Under the pieces are notes generated by a model, which worked only from the letters and a program-made list of their open reading frames with translations, was not told the origin of the DNA and did no database searches. A stretch of 23,825 bases of DNA from WJMT01 sp964611275 (lineage in GTDB: Bacteria; Acidobacteriota; Aminicenantia; Aminicenantales; Aminicenantaceae). Shown one piece after another: positions 1-8,410 of this stretch. The stretch is taken from positions 1 through 23,825 of the forward strand of contig CAZSZS010000046.1 of the NCBI GenBank assembly GCA_964611275.1, given 5' to 3'. Both the position numbers and the translations under genes were made by a program. Within the stretch, counting starts at the first letter, position 1. Each line of letters begins with the position of its first letter.

Positions 1-408
1 CCTTTCTGCTGCTTTTTCGGCTGCAAAAAAATTGATCTCAATGCCCTTGCGGATCCAATGACTTCCAAGGGAATTGAGGAAAGCGCCGTCCCAGCATCCG
101 ACGTCGATCAGGGTCCCCTTTATAAGGTATTTTTCAAGCCAGGCGGCGGCTCTCAGCCAGTCTTTCCTATAGTTTAAATTGTACTGCCAGCTTTTTGTAT
201 CAGCTCTCCTATAGAGCTCATCTAAATAGGATCTATCATACATAGGATACTTAAAATAAAGATGGCAGTGGCGGCATACTAAGAGATTTTTGCTTATTAA
301 AAAATCATTGAAATCTTTCCCCCCGAATTTTCTTTCCTCCGGAATTTTGCCAAGATCGGTTACATTTTTTCTGCCGCATGAGGGGCATGAAATACTGGAT
401 TTTTTCAT
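1..408 (-). CDS. SAM-dependent methyltransferase with N-terminal zinc ribbon (3' end outside window)
   Basis: The reading frame is open from an ATG at 408 to the left edge (136 codons, no stop), so only the N-terminal part is present. Residues 8-11 (CPSC) and a later CRHC around residues 44-47 form a four-cysteine zinc ribbon. Around residues 110-120 the sequence IDVGCWDGAFL matches motif I (the SAM-binding glycine loop) of class I methyltransferases. Zinc-ribbon plus methyltransferase proteins are common in surface polysaccharide clusters, where they methylate sugars or glycan ends, but the substrate cannot be read here. The gene lies on the same strand as the polysaccharide operon, about 380 bases beyond its last gene, and is separated from it by a repeat element. 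An AGGA about 10 bases before the ATG is a weak ribosome binding site. The general class is fairly secure; the role in this glycan is inferred. Confidence 0.75.
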   Translation of the reverse strand, partial: MKKSSISCPSCGRKNVTDLGKIPEERKFGGKDFNDFLISKNLLVCRHCHLYFKYPMYDRSYLDELYRRADTKSWQYNLNYRKDWLRAAAWLEKYLIKGTLIDVGCWDGAFLNSLGSHWIRKGIEINFFAAEKAAER

Positions 409-788
409 GATTTTATTATCCTAGTTTAATGCCCGGCTCTGTCTATTGCAATCCTTATCCGATAAGACATTAATCTCTTAGGTTCATCACAATAATGAGT
501 ACCTGCTAAGCAGAATAAGTGATCATTCCGCGGCATATCTCCGTCCTCGCTCCACCCATCCCCCCGTGGGGAACCCCTTCCGCTGCGGGCAGAGACACGC
601 CGCTCCATCAGTTATCTTTGATTCATCTTTTTTAAATTCAGGTGCTCATTTTTGCGAAGAGTCCTCTCTTTAAAGCACAATTTAGGCCCCAAAAAAAGGA
701 GTCTCCCAGGGTAGGATGTTGTGGAAAAATAGGGTTAAGTTATTGATATAATTGAAGATGCCCGGGCCCGACCCCCTAAAGAGAACCC
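409..788. other. Gene-free stretch with repeat copy and GC-rich patch
   Basis: No credible gene is seen. The right part (about 681-788) is a copy of the dispersed intergenic repeat listed separately. The middle part (about 526-610) is clearly richer in G+C than its surroundings and contains the palindrome GGGGAACCCC. Further left are short perfect hairpins, CTTATC-C-GATAAG near 451-465 and CTGCT-A-AGCAG near 507-520. A 60-codon frame read on the minus strand through this patch is rich in Arg and Gly and resembles no family I know, so I treat it as non-coding. Confidence 0.5.
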
Positions 789-797
789 CTAAAGAGA
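681..797 (-). repeat. Dispersed intergenic repeat, copy A
   Basis: Read on the minus strand, this copy begins in the last codons of the WecG-like gene. The unit TCTCTTTAGGGG appears twice with a 13-base period (773-784 and 786-797 on the plus strand), and the TAG stop lies inside the outer unit. The second unit runs straight into GGTCGGGCCCGGGCATCT. Then follow AACCCTATTTTTCCACA, a CTACCCTGG block and TTTTTTTGGGGCCTAAA. The same blocks occur in the same order in copy B (16674-16798). The two are clearly homologous, and copies C and D are more distant relatives. Confidence 0.7.
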
Positions 798-1544
798 GCG
801 GGTGAGGAGTTTAAGGAAAAATTGGGGATATTTGTATAAATACCGGTAAGCTAACTTCGGATTGTTGACGAGCCTGTAAAACCACTCCAGCCCTGAATAC
901 CTGAAGAAATCCGGTGCTCTGGGGGTTTCCCGTGACATAAAGTTAAAGACAGCTCCGGCTCCTCCTCCGGCCACAGCATTCAGCTTATGGCGGTTTTTAT
1001 ACAGCCAGCTCTCCTGCTTGGGGCATCCCAGGCTGACCCACACAAAATCCGGATTTGTCCGGTTTATATTTTCGATATATTCATCGTTTTCCTCCTCTGT
1101 AAGCTTCCGAAAAGGAGGGGAAAACATACCGCATATGGAAAGCTTCGGATATTTTTTCAATAAATTCTTCTTTAACTGGAACAACACTTTTTGTGTGTTT
1201 CCGTAAAAATAATGCCTGAAGCGGTGTCCCTGATTCGACAGCTCGAATAACTCAACCATCAACTCCTCTATCCCGCATCTTCTGGGAAGTCTGTATCCGA
1301 GAAACCGGCCGTACCATATCAAAGGTATGCCGTCAGGCAGAGATAAATCCGCATCATTGACAACCTTGGAAAAATCAGGATCATCAATAACATTCACAAA
1401 ATGGTACATATTGGTGGAAGATATCATGTGGAGCCGCTTCGGTTCCTGAAACCAGGAGAGAACAATATCCCTGGCTTTTTCCGGCTGCAGGGCATGCACT
1501 TTCACACCTGCAACCTTGAAAATTATTTTGTCCAGATCATTCAT
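789..1544 (-). CDS. WecG/TagA/CpsF family glycosyltransferase (GT26)
   Basis: Members of this family transfer N-acetylmannosamine or N-acetylmannosaminuronic acid from a UDP donor onto a lipid-linked sugar on the cytoplasmic face of the membrane. The protein is 251 residues, the usual size. It carries STN at residues 43-45, NADLSLPDG at about 63-72 (T44 and D71 fit the active-site Thr and Asp described for TagA), LGCPKQESW in the middle, and GAGAVFNFM followed by RAPDFFRYSGLEWFYRL near the C terminus. These blocks are diagnostic. The C-terminal basic and aromatic tail probably holds the enzyme at the membrane. It is the last gene of the operon, 16 bases after a sulfotransferase. The WbpA-type dehydrogenase at 13468-14790 could supply a uronate donor. 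Its TAG stop lies inside a 13-base tandem duplication that starts repeat copy A. Confidence 0.88.
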   Translation of the reverse strand: MNDLDKIIFKVAGVKVHALQPEKARDIVLSWFQEPKRLHMISSTNMYHFVNVIDDPDFSKVVNDADLSLPDGIPLIWYGRFLGYRLPRRCGIEELMVELFELSNQGHRFRHYFYGNTQKVLFQLKKNLLKKYPKLSICGMFSPPFRKLTEEENDEYIENINRTNPDFVWVSLGCPKQESWLYKNRHKLNAVAGGGAGAVFNFMSRETPRAPDFFRYSGLEWFYRLVNNPKLAYRYLYKYPQFFLKLLTRSL

Positions 1545-1560
1545 GAGAAATCCGCTCTTT

Positions 1561-2415
1561 TCATCTCCAAAGGGGATATCCGAACAGCAGATAAAAAGGA
1601 ACCTGTATTACTTTAGTCACAAATGACCAGAAATAATTTAAATCAATCTCTTTTTTTTCTCTCCGTAAGCTAATTTTTTTTTTATTTTTAATCCGGTTGG
1701 CTTCGAACAAACAGCCGACTTTTAAGTCACTGAAATCAGGGGTGCCCTGGTTTATCCCCATGTGACGGCTTATTTCTGATAATACTTCCCCTGGTCTTTC
1801 AATAATATCTTCATACCTGACCAGCATTTTTTTATCTCTGGGAAAACAAAGATAAATCAGGAGGGACAAGAAATTCGCCATGGAATAATAGATATTGGCC
1901 GTAAGAGGATGTTTGTATCTCTGTTCAATGTCTTTTTTTAAAAAAGCATCCACCACACGCACAGGCTCTCTCACCAAATAGACCAGCCTCATATCCACCC
2001 TCGGATCTCTGGACAGCCAGAAAGCTCTCAGCGCGTAATGGGAAGAGTCCACAATGGTGTGAGCCCCTGAGATTTCTCCCAGTTCTCTGAAAAGGCCTGT
2101 ATTTGAATCCCAGTAGTCTTTGAAAAGCTTCGCATCCCTCCACCATTTAAAGAAATACCTGATAGAATAAAAACTTTCCATGAGTTCATAAAAGTCATAT
2201 TCAAAATATTCTGTAAGCTCTCCCGCGTGCTCCCCTACTTTCTTCCAGAACTCCCTGGTTTCCTTTTTCGCCGTACTGGGCACTCCTTTATACCTGTTCC
2301 AAGCGAAAAGCTCACCCGGATAAAAAACACCCTCTCTATTCCCTAAAAGAATACCCAGCACCGTTGAGCCGCTGCGCCCTCCGCCCAGAATATAAACCAG
2401 CTTCACTCTTCCCAT
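1561..2415 (-). CDS. Sulfotransferase family protein (third in operon)
   Basis: The protein is 284 residues. The N terminus gives VYILGGGRSGSTVLGILL (residues about 7-24), the P-loop-like 5'-phosphosulfate binding site of PAPS-dependent sulfotransferases. RLVYLVREPVRVVDAF in the middle fits the 3'-phosphate binding strand-helix, with the conserved Arg of the LVREP segment. The SSHY segment just before it is typical of the bacterial Sulfotransfer_3-like branch. It should move sulfate from PAPS to a hydroxyl or amine of a glycan or lipid; the exact acceptor is not visible. The start is one base past the stop of the upstream glycosyltransferase, so translation is probably coupled. A hydrophobic, aromatic C-terminal segment may associate with the membrane. 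The superfamily assignment is secure. Confidence 0.82.
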   Translation of the reverse strand: MGRVKLVYILGGGRSGSTVLGILLGNREGVFYPGELFAWNRYKGVPSTAKKETREFWKKVGEHAGELTEYFEYDFYELMESFYSIRYFFKWWRDAKLFKDYWDSNTGLFRELGEISGAHTIVDSSHYALRAFWLSRDPRVDMRLVYLVREPVRVVDAFLKKDIEQRYKHPLTANIYYSMANFLSLLIYLCFPRDKKMLVRYEDIIERPGEVLSEISRHMGINQGTPDFSDLKVGCLFEANRIKNKKKISLRREKKEIDLNYFWSFVTKVIQVPFYLLFGYPLWR

Positions 2416-2416
2416 T

Positions 2417-3526
2417 TCACTTCCGCATCACCCCTTCATAAATTCTCTTCAATTCTCTCACAACAACAGGGGTATCAAACTCATCAAGCGCTTTTTTCCG
2501 GTTGTTCTCACCTATCTTTTCTCTCACATCATCATTGTTCAAAAGAAAAATGATATTCTCTGCAAGAGCCTTATGGTCTCCGGGTTTGATAAACAGCCCG
2601 TTCTGATAGTCCTTGATAACATCCGGAATTCCCCCGACAGGAGTGGCTATAATGGGAAGTCCGGACGACAGAGCTTCCAAAACCGCTACAGGAAGTCCTT
2701 CGCTTAAAGAAGGGAGCACAAACAGGTCCGCCTCTTTAAAAATATCTGATTTTTCTCTTCCTGAAACAAATCCCTTTATTTCAACATGCTCTTCAATGCC
2801 CCAGTCTGCAACCGTCTCAGCTATCTCCTTTCTCCTGCCTCCGCAAAGAACAAACCTCACATCAGGAAGCTTGTCTTTGACGATTGAGGCGGCTTTCACA
2901 AGTGTTTTGATGCCTTTGCTCTCAGAAAAATCTCCCATAAATAGGACCCTTTTTCCGGGCCCTTTTTTGTCGCCAGGCACATATTTGCGGCAGTCTACAG
3001 GATTGGAAAGGACCCGGATGTTTCTGTTTTGCGTGATATTTTGCAAACAAAACCGGATCCGCTTCGTTAGCACCACAATGCTGTTAGCTCCATCTAAAAA
3101 CCGCAATATGATTTTCTTGGCAAAAAAAGAAGCGTGGCTGTAAAATTCAGGTTCAGGGAAAACCCCTTTTCTCACCTCTATCTTTGGCCCGAAACTATGT
3201 GAGTGGATCACAACCGGAACTTTAAAAAAACCGGCCGTTTTCTCGATGATATATTTTCTGTATATACTGGCTCCTTTTGAAAAATGGATGTGGACAATAT
3301 CCGGTCTCTGAAAAAGGAGTTTGCAAAAAATCCGGGCTAGGCCGGATACATACAGAGGCACCTTATAAACCAATGATTTTTTGGTGGAAGTAGCGATATA
3401 ATCCATGTCTATTCCCGGCTTTTCAGCCTCTAAAAAAGACCCGGCTACTTTGGACACTCCCCCGTAGAGAAAAGGAACCGGACCCACCATTAACACTTTT
3501 ATCATCATTATAAATAATGCGGGCAA
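2417..3526 (-). CDS. Glycosyltransferase family 4 (GT-B fold)
   Basis: The 369-residue protein has the two-domain GT-B layout. Near the N terminus is KVLMVGPVPFLYGGVSKV, the glycine-rich acceptor-side loop. HIHFSKG and VVIHSHSFGP follow in the first domain. Near residues 190-200 is RVLFMGDFSESKGIK, and the C-terminal domain has ADLFVLPSLSEGLPVAVLEA followed by SGLPIIATPVGGIPDVI. This is the EX7E donor-binding motif of GT4. It adds one sugar to the lipid-linked repeat unit in the cytoplasm; donor and linkage cannot be predicted. Methionines at positions 1, 7 and 8 all lie before the first strand (MIKVLMVGP), and none has a good ribosome binding site, so the true start could be 18-21 bases further in. 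It follows a sulfotransferase stop by 5 bases and precedes another sulfotransferase. Confidence 0.88.
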   Translation of the reverse strand: MPALFIMMIKVLMVGPVPFLYGGVSKVAGSFLEAEKPGIDMDYIATSTKKSLVYKVPLYVSGLARIFCKLLFQRPDIVHIHFSKGASIYRKYIIEKTAGFFKVPVVIHSHSFGPKIEVRKGVFPEPEFYSHASFFAKKIILRFLDGANSIVVLTKRIRFCLQNITQNRNIRVLSNPVDCRKYVPGDKKGPGKRVLFMGDFSESKGIKTLVKAASIVKDKLPDVRFVLCGGRRKEIAETVADWGIEEHVEIKGFVSGREKSDIFKEADLFVLPSLSEGLPVAVLEALSSGLPIIATPVGGIPDVIKDYQNGLFIKPGDHKALAENIIFLLNNDDVREKIGENNRKKALDEFDTPVVVRELKRIYEGVMRK

Positions 3527-3531
3527 AAAAA

Positions 3532-4524
3532 TTAGTTTTGCCAGCTTGACTTTTTATGATGAATATAACTTAAATACAAACCTTTGAAAAGACCGAATTT
3601 AGTGACATTGTGCCTCAGTATGGCTGCAAAATCAAAGAATTTATACGCCCTCATCTCATCCCGTCTCAACGGAACCGGTCTGACCGCAAAATGTATCGGA
3701 TAGGAGTGTTTTAACGCCTCAGAATAAACGATTTCCTCTATTCTCTTTATTTCCTTTTCTTTGAGCTCTTTCAGATATTTTTCTTTGTTGGTTCTGACAA
3801 TCTCTGTTTGAGACCTGGCATCCCCGTAAAACTCCCAGGACCTCCCCAAACTGAGCATATTAGGGACATATTCCACTCCCAGAAAAGAACACAGCCTCCG
3901 GATCACTTCCTCCGGGCGCTCCAGCACCTCCTCATAATACACCACGGAAATATCTTCTTCACTCATGTTCTGTGAATCCTTATCAAATCTTTCCAGAGTC
4001 TCCCGCCATCTCTCAGCTGCTCTGTAGACATTCTTTTTCCAGGCCTTTCTTGCAGAAAGGGCATAATCCCGGGGGTCTCTTATGATATGCACGAATTTGC
4101 ATTGAGGAAACACTTCTTTCAAAAGGGATATGTGCCGTATATAACCCGGAGTCTTATCCCCGAAAATCACTTCTTTTGTCTCCAGGCATTGACCGCCCTT
4201 TCTCAACCAGTATTCGAAAAGGACCGCCCAGTCACTGATCTCCCTGGAACCCAGCACTTCCTCTTCCTCAAATTCTATCGAGAGCTGCTTTAGAAAGAAG
4301 CGATACGACGTATTGATGAATTCCCTGTATATTTTCTTCCGGTTTTTCTCTAAAGACAGGTTAAAATCCAATCCATACTTACTCACGAAGTAGGGAATAA
4401 AATGAGATTCTGCCACAGGAATGGAGATTTTTTCATTCCTGTTGAGCAGGTCCCTTAACAGTTTGGTCCCGCTCCGGGGCATACCGAAAATAAACACAGG
4501 CCCGGAAAATTTTTCTTCAGTCAT
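3532..4524 (-). CDS. Sulfotransferase family protein (second in operon)
   Basis: The protein has 330 residues. VFIFGMPRSGTKLLRDLL (about residues 10-27) is the 5'-phosphosulfate loop of PAPS sulfotransferases. GDKTPGYIRHI and the following CKFVHIIRDPRDYALSARKAW give the 3'-phosphate binding segment with RDPRD, typical of the Sulfotransfer_3/tyrosylprotein-type group found in glycan clusters. VVYYEEVLERPEEVIRRLCSFLG matches the conserved C-terminal part of the fold (YE.L...P). It lies 28 bases after the Wzy-like gene and 5 bases before the next glycosyltransferase, so it belongs to the same operon. It is expected to sulfate the repeat unit or a membrane precursor. It differs clearly in sequence from the two other sulfotransferases here, which argues for three different acceptor positions rather than recent duplication. 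Confidence 0.87.
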   Translation of the reverse strand: MTEEKFSGPVFIFGMPRSGTKLLRDLLNRNEKISIPVAESHFIPYFVSKYGLDFNLSLEKNRKKIYREFINTSYRFFLKQLSIEFEEEEVLGSREISDWAVLFEYWLRKGGQCLETKEVIFGDKTPGYIRHISLLKEVFPQCKFVHIIRDPRDYALSARKAWKKNVYRAAERWRETLERFDKDSQNMSEEDISVVYYEEVLERPEEVIRRLCSFLGVEYVPNMLSLGRSWEFYGDARSQTEIVRTNKEKYLKELKEKEIKRIEEIVYSEALKHSYPIHFAVRPVPLRRDEMRAYKFFDFAAILRHNVTKFGLFKGLYLSYIHHKKSSWQN

Positions 4525-4552
4525 CCTTTCCTTCCGAATCCATCAAAAAACC

Positions 4553-5968
4553 TTATTTATTCGTTTCTTTAAGCGCATCTCTGTGATACCTGTATGCGAG
4601 CAGATACCCGCCCAGGAACCAGAACAAATATCCAAACAGATTCATCAGCATGGTGTTGAAATAAACCGAGGTAATGGAAAAGATGACGATCAACACCAGA
4701 TATCCTGATGCTGCCGCGCCCATGATGTCAGCCCCTGTTCTTAACTTCCAGATTCTTAAGAATAAAAAAATAAAAATAGAAAAAAACAGGAGCGTCCCTA
4801 TCAATCCGTATTCCCAAAGCAATCTGGACAGCAGATTGTTCCCTATATCCAGTTCACCGTATTTTTTATAGTATTCCCCTTTTGCCTTTTCAAAAAAAGA
4901 ATCAGAGGCATTGCCTGCCCCTACTCCAAATAAGAGCCGGACCGGATTTGTTTTGATATGATTGAATGCAAAAATGACCTGGGGGATGCGGTTCAAGGCT
5001 CCTCGCTTTAGTATTTCATTTTTATAAAGAAGAGTCATAAGCCTATTTGGATCGAAATACTTTATAGCTTTATATCTGGCCGGTTTTTTTTCTTTTAAAA
5101 CCGAAGACTCGGATAGTTTCAGCTCATTTTTAGGAGACGAATTTATTTTTTTTGTCACAACCTTTTTGTCTGTATTCCTCTCTTGTACATACATATGATT
5201 AAACAAGCTTCCTATGAGGATCATTCCAACTGAAAAACATACGAACACAATCAATATCTTTTTTATGTGTATTTTTTTATATCTTGTAAATAAAAAGATA
5301 CAGACAAAAGCCACAGGTAGGATGAAGAATGAAACTTTCGTTTCATTCAATCCCATGGGAGAAATAAGTACCATGAAACCAGCAAAAAAAACAATCGGCT
5401 TCAGCTTACCTTTGATAAAGTAAAAACTCCAAAACACAAGGCACAGCGCTAAAAACACGCTCAATATCCCGCTGCTTTGGGCGCCTAAGCTACCGCCTAT
5501 GGGGTCTCCTGAAGTTGTCTTATATACAATTCTTTGAATGATTGTGACCGGAAACTGCAGCAGCGCTAATAAAAGAAGAAAGGCCAGGAATCTTTGTAGA
5601 AAGCTTTTATCAAACTTATAAAAAAAAGGGAGAAAAAAAAGAGGCAGGTATTTAAGGTTGTTTCTTATCCCCGCCAGAGCCACCGGTGTATCCACTCTGT
5701 TTATAATAAGCCCGATCAAAGTGAGGGCGATAAAGAAAATCACCAATTGAGTGCGGCTGAAAATGGGTACCAGGTCTTTTTCTCTAAAAAGCCTGATAAA
5801 TAGATAAAAAAGAATGCCTATTGAAATGACTTCCGGCAGCCATGTAAACTGCCTGGGAATAATCCCTAATGTCTGTGACAGATAATCCAGGGAAAAAAAC
5901 AGTGAAAAAAGAAAGAACACGCTTGTCTCTACGATGGTGTCGTTCCAGCTTAATGGTTTAAGGTTCAC
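4553..5968 (-). CDS. O-antigen polymerase/ligase-like membrane protein (Wzy/WaaL type)
   Basis: The 471-residue integral membrane protein has about 10-12 hydrophobic segments and one long hydrophilic loop (roughly residues 258-385). The loop ends in LLFGVGAGN (345-353) and LLSRLLWEYGLIGTLLFF (379-396), which are features of the Wzy_C/O-antigen ligase family. Such proteins polymerise undecaprenyl-linked repeat units or ligate glycans in the periplasm. With the Wzx-type flippase in the same operon, a polymerase role is the simpler reading, but the family cannot be split between Wzy and WaaL by eye. Translation starts at GTG (5968) with a strong AAAGGAG seven bases before it. The start overlaps the end of the upstream glycosyltransferase gene by 11 bases, so the two are translationally coupled. 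The loop is unusually rich in Lys and Ser around residues 266-300. Confidence 0.83.
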   Translation of the reverse strand: MNLKPLSWNDTIVETSVFFLFSLFFSLDYLSQTLGIIPRQFTWLPEVISIGILFYLFIRLFREKDLVPIFSRTQLVIFFIALTLIGLIINRVDTPVALAGIRNNLKYLPLFFLPFFYKFDKSFLQRFLAFLLLLALLQFPVTIIQRIVYKTTSGDPIGGSLGAQSSGILSVFLALCLVFWSFYFIKGKLKPIVFFAGFMVLISPMGLNETKVSFFILPVAFVCIFLFTRYKKIHIKKILIVFVCFSVGMILIGSLFNHMYVQERNTDKKVVTKKINSSPKNELKLSESSVLKEKKPARYKAIKYFDPNRLMTLLYKNEILKRGALNRIPQVIFAFNHIKTNPVRLLFGVGAGNASDSFFEKAKGEYYKKYGELDIGNNLLSRLLWEYGLIGTLLFFSIFIFLFLRIWKLRTGADIMGAAASGYLVLIVIFSITSVYFNTMLMNLFGYLFWFLGGYLLAYRYHRDALKETNK

Positions 5969-7097
5969 TCGTAATCTCCTTTAAAAATCTTTCCAGCTTT
6001 TCAGCCTGCTTTTCCCAAGTATACTTATGTTTGATAAATTCTCTAGATTTTTCTCCTAATTTTTCATAATGATCTCTTGCCTCATAAGCCTTTTTTACGG
6101 CCTCAGCCAATTCTTCCGGAGTGCTCTCCTCTGCCCAAAACACAAAATCCCTGCCCTGCAGTATATTTGTATGCGCCGGAATCTTTGTGGCCACAACCGG
6201 CCTGCCGCAGGCAAGATATTCAAATAATTTAATAAAAGAACTGGTATTCCATCCTTTCCAATCCGGGAAAGGAAGTACTCCTGCGTCAGCTTGAGCTATA
6301 TGCTCAGGAATCCTTATATACGGAACAGGCGGCTTAAAAACGATCCTATTGCCTAATTTGAGCCTTGAAGTTAATTTCTTGAGATAGGACAATCCACGGC
6401 CGGAACCAAGAAGGATAATTTCAATGTCATAGGACCTCAATAAATCAAACGCTCTGATCATATTGTCCAGCCCCCTGTTTTTTGCCATACTTCCATGATA
6501 TATAAGAGTGAATGTTCCTTTCCCCGGTTTTTTTCTCTGGGAAGTGAATTTCCTTATATCGACACCTGAAGTCCAGACCAGAGAACTGTGTTCCGGAAGG
6601 CCCCAATTTTCCCTGCAGTAACGTTTCATCTCTTTAGAGACATAAGTGATTCCATCGAATTTTTCTGCAGCAAAACGCAGGCTTTTCCTAAAAAAATAAT
6701 TCTCCAAAGCGTTTCTTAATTTTGAATGAGTGACAGGAATGGTTCTTATATCCAAAACCATCCGGTATCCATATTTTTTCTTTAATTTGTGAGCTTTTCT
6801 TAGAAGAATAAAATTATTCGTATTGAACAGAAGAATATCTGGCCTAAACTCTTTACAAAATTCCTCAAATTTTTGAACCTGGTTCCTGTAAGTCATGAAT
6901 CTGTTTAAAAAAGGAACCTTTATAGACTCGATATACCGTATCCTGGTTTTCAATTCATTAAACTGCGTTTTGTGGCGCTCGTATCGTGCAACGATCTTTA
7001 CTTCGTTTTTTTTCTGAAGATATCCGGTGATTTCTAACCAGGTGCACCTATTGAGGGACGTATCAAATAAAATATCAACAAACCACAGAATCTTCAT
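5958..7097 (-). CDS. Glycosyltransferase family 4 (GT-B fold)
   Basis: This 379-residue GT-B protein starts MKILWFVDILFD. The first domain carries RPDILLFNTNNFILL and YRMVLDIRTIPVTHSK, and the second starts at about residue 195 with TFTLIYHGSMAKNRGLDNMI. The donor-site region is DAGVLPFPD, then SSFIKLFEYLACGRPVVATKIP, which is the GT4 motif with a shortened, Phe-rich form of EX7E. It presumably adds one sugar to the repeat unit in the cytoplasm; substrate unknown. The ATG is 3 bases past the stop of the sulfatase-like gene, and its end overlaps the GTG start of the Wzy-like gene. No strong ribosome binding site is seen (AGGAA directly abuts the ATG), so it probably depends on coupling with the upstream gene. 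Confidence 0.88.
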   Translation of the reverse strand: MKILWFVDILFDTSLNRCTWLEITGYLQKKNEVKIVARYERHKTQFNELKTRIRYIESIKVPFLNRFMTYRNQVQKFEEFCKEFRPDILLFNTNNFILLRKAHKLKKKYGYRMVLDIRTIPVTHSKLRNALENYFFRKSLRFAAEKFDGITYVSKEMKRYCRENWGLPEHSSLVWTSGVDIRKFTSQRKKPGKGTFTLIYHGSMAKNRGLDNMIRAFDLLRSYDIEIILLGSGRGLSYLKKLTSRLKLGNRIVFKPPVPYIRIPEHIAQADAGVLPFPDWKGWNTSSFIKLFEYLACGRPVVATKIPAHTNILQGRDFVFWAEESTPEELAEAVKKAYEARDHYEKLGEKSREFIKHKYTWEKQAEKLERFLKEITSEP

Positions 7098-7100
7098 TTC

Positions 7101-8321
7101 CTAATCAAAATAACCCAGTCCTTTCAGCTGTTCTTTCTCTTTTTCGCTTATATCAAGACTCTGTGAATTGCCGGCTCCAACCTCCTCCATGTATCTTTTA
7201 AGCATTGAATAAGCCTGGTATTCTGTGAAATGAGGCTCATTGTATCTTAAGGAACGGCTTGTCAAATGCCTGAAAGCCCTTCGCATATCATTGTATTTCA
7301 ATCTGATGTTCTTTTGTTTGATTCTTTCCTTCAAGAAATTAAACTCATGAGTTTTCAGCCTGAATAGGAAATAAGCCAAACTCATTATGTAATTAAAGTT
7401 ATGGAAAATCCATCCTCCTTTCCCGTTCCAGACACTTCTGGCATTATAGGTGAACAAAGTTCTTTTGTCTGTGATTTTTTTTATTGTCCCTCCGAGTTTG
7501 AAATTAAATCCATATTCAGGATAGTGTTTGACATCAAATATATTGATTCCATCTGTCTCTCCGGCGCATTTTATCCCTAAGAAACCACAGACCGAGGGAT
7601 ACAGATCTACATGCCGGATAATTTCTTCTGCCGGTTTTCTTTTTTTTATCAAAGGATGAATAAAAACAGTGGGAACATAAACCAGCTCCGGACACGGCGG
7701 CCGCACATGACCGGTCAATCCTCCGTATTCACCGAGAAGCTCTCCGTGGTCTGAAGTAAAAATAACCAGGGTCCTGTCCATAAGGCCACGGTTCCTTAAG
7801 ACCTGAAGCCTTTTCAGGAAATTTTTCCGGCTCTCCTCTATTCCCTTTCCGTACTGCAGGGCCAGTGTTCCTTTCCCTTTAGCGCCGTATTCTTTGAAAA
7901 AATCAGGGCACCCTCCTCTCATATACTGACTGGAAGACAGACCATAGGGACAATGTCCCCCCTTATCATCTTCCACATAAACAAACGGTTCTTTTATCTC
8001 TGTCAATGAAATACCGGCCGGATTGTTCATCACTCTATGAATTCCTGATTCGTCAGGCCGAAAGTCGGTCCATGTGGTCTCACACCAGAGAGATGTGTGG
8101 AATCCTTCTATATCAAGGAGTGTTTTGATGTCCTTTCGCAGAGCATCGCTCCAGGTATGAACTCCGTGTTTGGGAGGATACAATCCGGTCAGCATACTGG
8201 GGAAAGAAGACGCTGTATACAGAGAGGAGGCCACTGTTTTTAGCGAAAGGCCCATATTTTTGATATCTTCAGGCAGAAAGTCATATCTTAGAGAGTCTGA
8301 AACAAAAAGAAGTACATTCAT
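7101..8321 (-). CDS. Sulfatase-superfamily (alkaline phosphatase fold) enzyme without formylglycine motif
   Basis: The 406-residue protein has the metal-site strand VLLFVSDSLRYD (residues 4-14), the nucleophile region TASSFPSMLTGLYPPKHGV (36-54), TSDHGELLGEYG (189-200, D191/H192) and GHVRPP (H205). These define the alkaline phosphatase/sulfatase fold. True sulfatases have C/S-x-P-x-R ahead of the TGLYP block. Here the aligned nucleophile position is Thr36 and no CxPxR or SxPxR exists, so it cannot be converted to formylglycine at that site. A threonine nucleophile is known in phosphodiesterases and phosphonate hydrolases of the superfamily, so phosphoester or phospho-group transfer chemistry is possible. 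There is no signal peptide, so it is probably cytoplasmic. It sits 89 bases after the flippase gene and 3 bases before a GT4 gene. The fold is secure; the reaction is unknown. Confidence 0.82.
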   Translation of the reverse strand: MNVLLFVSDSLRYDFLPEDIKNMGLSLKTVASSLYTASSFPSMLTGLYPPKHGVHTWSDALRKDIKTLLDIEGFHTSLWCETTWTDFRPDESGIHRVMNNPAGISLTEIKEPFVYVEDDKGGHCPYGLSSSQYMRGGCPDFFKEYGAKGKGTLALQYGKGIEESRKNFLKRLQVLRNRGLMDRTLVIFTSDHGELLGEYGGLTGHVRPPCPELVYVPTVFIHPLIKKRKPAEEIIRHVDLYPSVCGFLGIKCAGETDGINIFDVKHYPEYGFNFKLGGTIKKITDKRTLFTYNARSVWNGKGGWIFHNFNYIMSLAYFLFRLKTHEFNFLKERIKQKNIRLKYNDMRRAFRHLTSRSLRYNEPHFTEYQAYSMLKRYMEEVGAGNSQSLDISEKEKEQLKGLGYFD

Positions 8322-8410
8322 AGATCCAGCTCACATATTCTCTCTGTCAAATCTCTGATATTATTCATTCGTCTTTTAGAGCAAATCATATCACTTTGTT
8401 TTCCTTCTTT

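Noticed and set aside
426..608. 60-codon minus-strand frame in the intergenic space
   Set aside because: Arg/Gly-rich composition from a GC-rich patch, no ribosome binding site, no family resemblance.
2613..3143. 176-codon plus-strand frame opposite a GT4 gene
   Set aside because: It is antisense to a clear GT4 coding region with conserved motifs; the length comes from codon bias of the real gene.
7101..8321. Formylglycine-dependent sulfatase
   Set aside because: No C/S-x-P-x-R motif; Thr36 occupies the nucleophile position.
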